From Streptomyces sp. S.PB5 (GTDB lineage Bacteria > Actinomycetota > Actinomycetes > Streptomycetales > Streptomycetaceae): a DNA stretch of 64,000 nt. Positions 58,777 to 64,000 of the stretch are shown here, piece by piece; position 1 is the stretch's first letter; each line of letters starts with the position of its first letter. The stretch is taken from the NCBI RefSeq assembly GCF_030403745.1, contig NZ_JAQMWP010000020.1:62001-126000 (forward strand), in the 5' to 3' direction. A program made the translations under genes and the position numbers. The notes beneath the pieces were generated by a model. It did no database searches, had not been told where the DNA came from, and saw only the letters and a program-made list of their open reading frames with translations.

Positions 58777-60540
58777 ATGAGTGAGGCAGACGGAGGCCCC
58801 GGCAGACGGGTCGTCGACGGGCGTTTCGAGTTGGAGGCCCGTCTCGGCGGCGGCGGGATGGGCATGGTCTGGCGGGCCAGGGACCTGGCGCTGCACCGGC
58901 TGGTGGCGGTCAAGGAGGTCCGCCCGCCCGACCGTGACCTCGCCGAGTACGACCCCGAGGCGGCGCGGATGCTCCGGGAGCGTGTGCTGCGCGAGGCCAG
59001 GGCCCTGGCCCGCATCGACCATCCGAACGTCGTCACCATCCACCACATCGTCGACGGCGGCGAAGGCACCTACCCGTGGATCGTGATGGAGCTGGTCGCC
59101 GGCGGCTCGCTGGCCGACCGGCTGGCCCGGGAACCGATGACGCCGGCCGAGGCGGCACGGATCGGCCGCGGTGTGCTGGCCGCACTGACCGCCGCCCATG
59201 ACGCAGGCATCCAGCACCGGGACGTCAAGCCCGCCAATGTGCTGCTGCGGCACGACGGGCGCCCCGTCCTCACCGACTTCGGCATCGCCGCGATCCGTGA
59301 GGCGACCAGCCTCACCGTCACCGGCTCGATCATCGGCACACCCGACTTCATGGCACCGGAGCGGATCTCGGGGCACGAGGGCGGATCCGCGTCCGACCTG
59401 TGGTCGTTGGCGATGATGCTGTACACCGCGGTGGAGGGCCACCACCCGCTGCAGCGGGGCACGACCCTGGCCACCCTCGCCGCGGTCCTGCACGAGGACG
59501 TGCCGCCCCCGGTACGGGCCGGCGCCCTGGGCGACGTCCTGATGAGCGTGCTGGTACGGGACCCGTCGGCGCGCCCGTCCGCCGCTGCCCTGGACCGTCG
59601 GCTGGCCGTGATCGAAGCCGAGCCGTCCGGCGCCGCGTATCCGCGCGACGAGCCCACCTCGTATCCGCTGGCCGCGCCCTCCACGCCCTCCGGCCCCTCG
59701 TACCACGGTGTCCCAGGGACGCCCTTCACCTCCGGGGTGAGCGTTTCGGGCGCCACGGCCCCGGGGCACACCGCCGGGCCGCCCGGATTCGGCCCTCCTC
59801 CGGTGCTCCCCACGCCGGGGACGACGGCGCCGCAGTCGGTGAACGCGCCGCTGCGCGCGGCGCGCCGACGCACTCCCGGCCGCGCCGTCCTCCTGAGCGT
59901 CTCCGGAACCTCGCTCGTCGGCGCCGTGGCCCTTCTGTGGTGGCTGCTGCCCTTGAACGACGGCTCAGCCGACCTGGGCACCGGTGGCGCCACGCACACA
60001 TCGGCCTCGCCGTCCGCCACCGCGCAGTCGAAGGAGACGGCCAAGGCGACGGCGACGGCGACGACGGCGACGGAGGAAGAGGGATCGGCGGGCATGCTCA
60101 CTCCCGGCAACATCCGCACCGCCATCACGGCACTGGAGAAGGAGAGCGGCCGCAAGAGGTTCGGCAGTTTCTCGGTCTACCCGGACTATGTGACGGCGCG
60201 GATGATGGTGGACGGCAGTGACACCGCGTACGAGACGTACGACTACCGCCCGGGTACCGGTGCGCGGAAGGGCATCATCGACGGCACCCTGAGCAGTTCC
60301 GAGGAACCCTTCAGCGCCGAAAGCTTCAACTGGGACCGCGTCCCTGCGCTCTTGGCGGAGGCGGACAAGAAGCTGAACGTCAAGAATCCGGAGCTGCGCT
60401 ATGTGATCGTGCGTCACCCCGACGTCTTCACGCCCGGGTTCGGGCTGGCCGTGTACCTCACGGACAAGTACGGCCGTGCCGGATACCTGGAGACCGACAC
60501 CCGGGGCAAGGTGCTGGAGGTGCACCCGGCACAGGACTGA
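58777..60540 (+). CDS. membrane Ser/Thr protein kinase with extracellular C-terminal domain
   Basis: A 587-residue kinase. The kinase domain spans about residues 14-275: Gly loop LGGGGMGMVWRA, Lys in AVKEV, HRDVKPANVLL, TDFGIAA and the GTPDFMAPE activation segment. Then a Pro/Ser/Thr-rich linker, one membrane helix (AVLLSVSGTSLVGAVALLWWLLPL, near 371-394), a charged Thr/Ala linker and an extracellular domain of about 140 residues (MLTPGNIRTAITALEKESGRKRFGSFSVYPDYVTARMMVD ... GYLETDTRGKVLEVHPAQ) of the type seen in other Streptomyces kinases. The ATG at 58777 follows a TAAGCT -10-like box by seven bases, suggesting a leaderless mRNA; no -35 was found. Confidence 0.88.
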   Translation: MSEADGGPGRRVVDGRFELEARLGGGGMGMVWRARDLALHRLVAVKEVRPPDRDLAEYDPEAARMLRERVLREARALARIDHPNVVTIHHIVDGGEGTYPWIVMELVAGGSLADRLAREPMTPAEAARIGRGVLAALTAAHDAGIQHRDVKPANVLLRHDGRPVLTDFGIAAIREATSLTVTGSIIGTPDFMAPERISGHEGGSASDLWSLAMMLYTAVEGHHPLQRGTTLATLAAVLHEDVPPPVRAGALGDVLMSVLVRDPSARPSAAALDRRLAVIEAEPSGAAYPRDEPTSYPLAAPSTPSGPSYHGVPGTPFTSGVSVSGATAPGHTAGPPGFGPPPVLPTPGTTAPQSVNAPLRAARRRTPGRAVLLSVSGTSLVGAVALLWWLLPLNDGSADLGTGGATHTSASPSATAQSKETAKATATATTATEEEGSAGMLTPGNIRTAITALEKESGRKRFGSFSVYPDYVTARMMVDGSDTAYETYDYRPGTGARKGIIDGTLSSSEEPFSAESFNWDRVPALLAEADKKLNVKNPELRYVIVRHPDVFTPGFGLAVYLTDKYGRAGYLETDTRGKVLEVHPAQD

Positions 60541-60579
60541 CGGCGCGTCCTGCCGGGGGCCGGGTCGGACGAGGAAGGT

Positions 60580-60785
60580 TCAGCCGGCGAAGAGGGTGCT
60601 GGTCGGCAGGGCATGGACGGCGGTGCCGCCGAGGATGCCGGGCAGGGCGTGGCGGCGCCACCGGTGCAGGCCGACGGTGACGGCCAGCGCGGCGAGCGGG
60701 GCGACGGAACGTGCCTGGGTCACCGGCAGGTCGTGCAGGCAGTGGACGACCAGGATGATCATGACGCCGGCGGGCATGCGGGTCT
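60580..60785 (-). pseudogene. AzlD-like branched-chain amino acid transporter remnant
   Basis: The minus-strand segment reads TRMPAGVMIILVVHCLHDLPVTQ ... LAALAVTVGLHRWRRHALPGILGGTAVHAL, which resembles the C-terminal two-thirds of AzlD, the small subunit of a branched-chain amino acid exporter. The N-terminal part is absent and the sequence before it is unrelated; no AzlC gene is nearby. It looks like the remains of a deleted azlCD locus. Similarity is by recall. Confidence 0.6.
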
Positions 60786-60898
60786 TTGATCCGGCGTCGG
60801 CGCCTCCTGCTGGGGGTGGGATGGCGAGGCCGGGGTAACCGCGTTCGTACCAGGGCCTCGCCACCGGGGCCCTGCGTCGGCCGTTCGGGGAGGAAGCC

Positions 60899-61048
60899 GT
60901 GGCAGGAATGTTGGACAGGATCAGGCAGTTCGGCAGGAGCCCGCAGGGGCGACGTGCCGTCGAGCAGGTGCGTCGAGCCTCCGCGGATCCGAGGCGCCGC
61001 GCCCAGGCACGGCGGTTGCTGGGGCGGCTGCGCGGACGGAGCCGCTGA
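60899..61048 (+). CDS. small basic protein of about 49 residues
   Basis: A 49-residue, strongly basic protein, read MAGMLDRIRQFGRSPQGRR, then AVEQVRRASADPRRRAQARRLLGRLRGRSR. Streptomyces and other actinobacteria carry small proteins with the same plan (a LDKIKxFxRSPQGxK-like start, then a DPxxR segment). The GTG at 60899 follows GGGGAGGAA; the ATG at 60908 is an alternative. Codon usage is coding-like and it lies in a gap with no other gene. Function unknown; it could bind nucleic acid or membrane. Confidence 0.6.
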   Translation: MAGMLDRIRQFGRSPQGRRAVEQVRRASADPRRRAQARRLLGRLRGRSR

Positions 61049-61221
61049 GCCGGTCACCGCCAGCGTCCGGAGTGTGAGGCCGCGTCAGCGTCCGTGATGT
61101 CCGAGGGCACAGGCGGCGCGGGCGCGTTGTCAGTGGTCGGCGCAAGAATGCCCTGCAAGATCAACACCGGGCCCGGACGGGGCGCGCGGTGTCCGTTCCT
61201 TCTGCCGGAAAGGCCCTGCCG

Positions 61222-61548
61222 ATGCCCCACGCCCCCTCCCTGGCACCGGTTCCGCGCGGTGCGTCAGCGGCCGACGTGCTGCGTCTTGTCTCCGACTCCC
61301 GCACCCCGGTCTTCGTCACCGCACACCCGGGAGGACGGGTCCGCTACGGCTACTGGCGTTCGATCGACTCCGCCACCGGCCGGGGTGGCTGTTACGTCGC
61401 CCTGCCGACCGAGGTCTGCGAGGAACTGCGCTCCGCCGGGCGCCTCACCCTGGGCGAGCCCGTCACGGACCCGGCCAAGACCACCTGGCGGGTCAGCGCG
61501 GCACGCCCGCAGACCGGTGCGGGACGCGCACGGACCCGCGCCGCGTGA
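61222..61548 (+). CDS. conserved hypothetical protein
   Basis: A 108-residue soluble protein: GASAADVLRLVSDSRTPVFVTAHPGGRVRYGYWRSIDSATGRGGCYVALPTEVCEELRSAGRLTLGEPVTDPAKTTWRV. The arrangement looks like a small mixed alpha/beta domain with two cysteines. I recognise it as a recurring Streptomyces hypothetical but know no function. The ATG at 61222 has GGAAAGG upstream and is preferred to the GTG at 61189. Confidence 0.7.
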   Translation: MPHAPSLAPVPRGASAADVLRLVSDSRTPVFVTAHPGGRVRYGYWRSIDSATGRGGCYVALPTEVCEELRSAGRLTLGEPVTDPAKTTWRVSAARPQTGAGRARTRAA

Positions 61549-61704
61549 AGGACGCCCGCCCGCCTGTTCTGCCAGTTCCGTCGGTTCCCCGTCGAGGGCG
61601 CGTAGGCCGACCGGCACCCCTCGTCCTCTGGATGGCATGGTTTCGTGCTCCGTGGTGAGGTGATGCGAAAGGGCGGGGCCACGGATGACGGGAGCGGTCT
61701 GGGC

Positions 61705-62193
61705 ATGGCGGGCAGTGACGAGTTCGTCGGACGGCTGGACCCCGAGATGTGTGTGGTCACGGCCGCGGCCGACGGCGAACGGGCCGGCTGTCTGGTCGGC
61801 TTCGCCTCGCAGTGCTCCATCCGGCCGGTGCGGTTCGTGGTGTGGCTTTCCGAGGTCAACCACACCTTCCGGGTCGCGCAGGCCGCGTCGGTCCTGGCCG
61901 TGCATCTGCTGACCCGTGAACAGCGTTGCCTGGCCGAGTTGTTCGGCGGGCGAACCGGCGATCAGGTGGACAAGTTCCGACACCTCCGTTGGCGGGAGGG
62001 CCACGCCGGGGCCGTGATCGTCTGCGATGCGGCGGCCTGGTTCGTCGGCCGGATCCTCACGCGCGTCGACGGTGGAGACCACGTCGGCTTCGTCCTGGAT
62101 CCGGTCCAGTGGGGCGGGAGCGAGGCGCACGCAGGGCCGCTGCTGCGCCTGGGCGAGGCCGGCTCCATCTCGCCCGGTCACCCGGTGGACTGA
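61705..62193 (+). CDS. flavin reductase-like FMN-binding protein
   Basis: A 162-residue split-barrel flavin-binding protein: DEFVGRLDPEMCVVTAAADGERAGCLVGFASQCSIRPVRFVVWLSEVNHTFRVAQ, AVHLLTREQRCLAELFGGRTGDQVDKF and DGGDHVGFVLDPVQWGG. These place it in the DIM6/NTAB flavin reductase family, which reduces FMN or FAD using NAD(P)H, often for a monooxygenase. The start is ambiguous: the ATG at 61705 has a GGGAG site, while in-frame starts at 61645 and 61663 give a longer N-terminus. No monooxygenase gene is adjacent; a link to the distant halogenase-like gene is speculation. Confidence 0.8.
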   Translation: MAGSDEFVGRLDPEMCVVTAAADGERAGCLVGFASQCSIRPVRFVVWLSEVNHTFRVAQAASVLAVHLLTREQRCLAELFGGRTGDQVDKFRHLRWREGHAGAVIVCDAAAWFVGRILTRVDGGDHVGFVLDPVQWGGSEAHAGPLLRLGEAGSISPGHPVD

Positions 62194-62250
62194 CCACGCC
62201 ACCTGGACGGCTCTGCCCGGGGAGGAGTCACCGGGGGCGTGTCACGACGG

Positions 62251-62931
62251 TCAGCGCAGTCGGCGCGCACGTAGCACCAGGTCGTCGGTGTGGTGGGCGC
62301 CCGCGCCGCCGTCAGGCGCCACGCGGGGCCGTTGCTCGTCCACCTCGATCTCCCAGTCGTCGTCGAGAAGACCGGTGACCATCGAGGGCCAGACGTAGTC
62401 GGCGGGGTCGAAGCCGCTGTCGTGGGCCTGCTGGGTGTCCACCCCCGCGTGGTGGACGAGCAGCAGCGTGCCGCCGGGCGCGACGGCCGCGAGCAGCGCG
62501 CGCTCGGCAGCGGCGTCCGGGGTGCGCAGCAGGGCCGGGTACTGCGCGGAAACGAGGTCGAAGGAGGCCGGCGGGAGCGCCGCCTCGGTGAGTTCGGCAT
62601 GGACCCAGCGAACGGTGACTCCGGCGTCCCGCGCATGCCCGGCCGCCCGTTCCAGTGCCACGCCCGAGACCTCGAGCGCGGTCACGTCCCAGCCGCCACG
62701 GGCGAGCCAGACGGCGTCCGCGCCCTCGCCGCAGCCGACGTCGAGCACTCGCCCGGGGGTGAGCCCGGCGACCTCGGCCACGAGCGCACCATTGGGCCGG
62801 CCGCTCCACAACTGCTGCCGGTCGGCGTACCGGCTGTCCCACTCCGCCCGCACCGCGGGGTCCCCGAGGTATCCGTCGGTGGGCAGGGCGAGGTCGGAGG
62901 CGGATGATTCCGTTGCGATGTCGTCGGTCAC
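62251..62931 (-). CDS. class I SAM-dependent methyltransferase
   Basis: A 226-residue methyltransferase: YLGDPAVRAEWDSRYADRQQLWSGRPNGALVAEVAGLTPGRVLDVGCGEGADAVWLARGGWDVTALEVSGVALERAAGHA contains the SAM motif I (DVGCGEGAD) and the acidic ribose-binding position (LEVS). The RYADRQQLWSGRPN start is typical of the TehB/thiopurine-like actinobacterial group. The methyl acceptor is unknown. Start at the GTG 62931, although the frame is open further upstream. Confidence 0.88.
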   Translation of the reverse strand: MTDDIATESSASDLALPTDGYLGDPAVRAEWDSRYADRQQLWSGRPNGALVAEVAGLTPGRVLDVGCGEGADAVWLARGGWDVTALEVSGVALERAAGHARDAGVTVRWVHAELTEAALPPASFDLVSAQYPALLRTPDAAAERALLAAVAPGGTLLLVHHAGVDTQQAHDSGFDPADYVWPSMVTGLLDDDWEIEVDEQRPRVAPDGGAGAHHTDDLVLRARRLR

Positions 62932-63056
62932 GGGCCCACCGTCGCTCACTGCCCGCTGCACGGCCACTGTTGTTGCCGGTTCGGCAAAAGCAGGCCTGCG
63001 TCGGCGCGTGACCGGACCGCGCGGGGCTGTAGTCGGCCCAAGGGCGACCACGCCGA

Positions 63057-63085
63057 ACGCTCGGCCGGGAATCCCGGCCGAGCGT
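63057..63085 (-). terminator. hairpin terminator after the GH30-like gene
   Basis: A 13-bp perfect stem (ACGCTCGGCCGGG with CCCGGCCGAGCGT) and a three-base loop AAT, 24 bases past the stop of the GH30-like gene. Confidence 0.85.
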
Positions 63086-63109
63086 CCGTCAGAATGGTTC
63101 GCGGCGTGC

Positions 63110-64000
63110 TCAGCCCACTTCGGTGATCCGCCACCGCTGGTTGGAACCGGAGTTGGCCTGCCACGTCGTGACGGCCGCGCCCTCGTTCGTCGCCTGGCCG
63201 CCGACCTCCAGCAGCCGTCCGGTCGCCGCGTTCACCAGCGTCCAGGTGCCGTCGCCCGTGGTCGACAGGATCCACTCCGTCGCCGGGTCTCGCTCACCCG
63301 TGTCGGCCTCGATCACCGGCACGTTGTCACGTACGGCGAGCCGCTTGCCCTCGGCCGGGTTGGCGAAGACGTACCGCGCACGGTTGCTGCCCTTCTTGCC
63401 GTACTTCGCCTCCAGCCGCCACTCCTGCGCGACCGTGCCGTTCGCCGAGTTGATGACCAGGTTGGTGCCGTTCGCGCCGACGGTCACCGCCTTGCCGCTC
63501 TGCACACCGGTCAGCGTGTACGAGGCGCCCTTGCTGAACAGGCTCGCGTCCTTCGCGACACCGGAGACGCCCTTGACGGCGAACGACGTCACGGACTGCG
63601 CGGGGACGGTGAACGTCGCCCGGCCGTCGACGACCTTCACCGGGGCCTGCTCCACCAGCTTGCCGGCCGCGTCGGTGACGGTCGGGGTGACGGTGGCGTG
63701 CTCCTTGATCTTCCCGAACTTCGACAGGTCGATCGTCACCGCGCGGGGTGCGGTCGTGGAGTTGACGTGGACCAGCGAGGCGCCCTTGCCGTCCTTCGTC
63801 ACGGCGGCGGCGCTGGAGGTGTCGTTCGCCTTGATCAGACGGTCGCCGGGCTTGATGAAGTGCGTGAAGTTGCGGGCCGTGTCGAACTTGGTGTTCGTGT
63901 AGATCGGGCAGGACTGCAGCGTGTCCGTCGACGTGCAGCTGAACGGCAGCTGGATGGAACCCCAGTTGCCGCCCTTGGCGGACTCGCCGCCCGGCTTCAT
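63110..64000 (-). CDS. secreted glycoside hydrolase (GH30-like) C-terminal part with ricin-type lectin domain
   Basis: The frame is open at the right edge, so the N-terminal catalytic part is outside the window. The visible 296 residues start in a GH30-type barrel end and beta side-domain (KFDTARNFTHFIKPGDRLIKANDTSSAAAVTKDGKG ... VTIDLSKFGKI ... PAQSVTSFAVKGV). They end in a ricin B-like/CBM13 lectin fold (KGASYTLTGVQSGKAVTVGANGTN, AATGRLLEVGGQATNEGAAVTTWQANSGSNQRWRI). Relatives in Streptomyces are secreted beta-1,6-galactanases or similar. Together with the GH43 enzyme this suggests degradation of plant galactan or arabinogalactan, though the catalytic part cannot be checked here. Confidence 0.7.
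   Translation of the reverse strand: MKPGGESAKGGNWGSIQLPFSCTSTDTLQSCPIYTNTKFDTARNFTHFIKPGDRLIKANDTSSAAAVTKDGKGASLVHVNSTTAPRAVTIDLSKFGKIKEHATVTPTVTDAAGKLVEQAPVKVVDGRATFTVPAQSVTSFAVKGVSGVAKDASLFSKGASYTLTGVQSGKAVTVGANGTNLVINSANGTVAQEWRLEAKYGKKGSNRARYVFANPAEGKRLAVRDNVPVIEADTGERDPATEWILSTTGDGTWTLVNAATGRLLEVGGQATNEGAAVTTWQANSGSNQRWRITEVG

Noticed and set aside
61705..62193. Flavin reductase as dedicated partner of the halogenase-like enzyme
   Set aside because: They are about 33 kb apart with many unrelated genes between; nothing in the sequence links them.

Overview
The window is high-GC actinobacterial DNA and almost certainly comes from a Streptomyces chromosome. Third codon positions are mostly G or C, GTG starts are common, and many adjacent genes overlap by four bases (ATGA or GTGA). 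Several families are typical of Streptomyces: the DUF574-type methyltransferase, an ECF42 sigma factor with a DGPF partner, an XRE-nSTAND-WD40 protein, a mycothiol-dependent isomerase-like protein and a DUF5937-like regulator. About 56 protein genes, four decayed genes, several operators and about ten hairpin terminators can be supported. No tRNA, rRNA, CRISPR array, insertion sequence or phage gene was seen.

Layout. 0-7.5 kb: small metabolic and regulatory genes, including an ArsR/glyoxalase pair with a perfect palindromic operator, a nine-residue-repeat membrane protein and a decayed ComB-like phosphatase gene. 7.5-12.7 kb: a 1736-residue secreted enzyme with two GH43 modules and two LamG domains. 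13-25 kb: oxidoreductases, an ECF42 sigma/DGPF operon, a giant WD40 NTPase, a DEAD-box helicase with a hairpin leader, and an MFS exporter. 25-31 kb: secreted proteins and a two-gene biosynthetic cassette (adenylation-carrier didomain plus flavin-dependent halogenase-like enzyme). 31-39 kb: cell-envelope genes, namely an FHA-like protein, a kinase fused to a lytic-transglycosylase domain, two serine hydrolases, a tiny repeat peptide and an NlpC/P60 protein without its cysteine. 39-44.5 kb: zinc-independent ribosomal proteins L33 and L31, a GNAT enzyme, small secreted proteins and an exonuclease. 44.6-53.5 kb: a MuiA-like pair, a PhyH/AraC divergon, a peptidoglycan-binding protein and an M14 carboxypeptidase. 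53.5-64 kb: a candidate structured RNA, an acyl-CoA oxidase with its PadR regulator, sirtuin, SpoIIE phosphatase, a second kinase, small proteins, and the 3' end of a secreted GH30-like enzyme with a ricin-type lectin domain.

Most notable: (1) three promoters for secreted proteins, at 34.77, 42.10 and 43.29 kb, share a 16-bp palindrome of the form CCTGAYRNATGTCAGG placed 23-24 nt upstream of a TA-rich -10 box, which suggests one unrecognised regulon of small secreted proteins; (2) the adenylation-carrier/halogenase cassette; (3) a structured RNA candidate with no assigned family; (4) the FHA/kinase-transglycosylase pair. Two secreted glycosidases suggest use of plant arabinogalactan-type polysaccharides. 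Four decayed genes show that parts of the region are being eroded.
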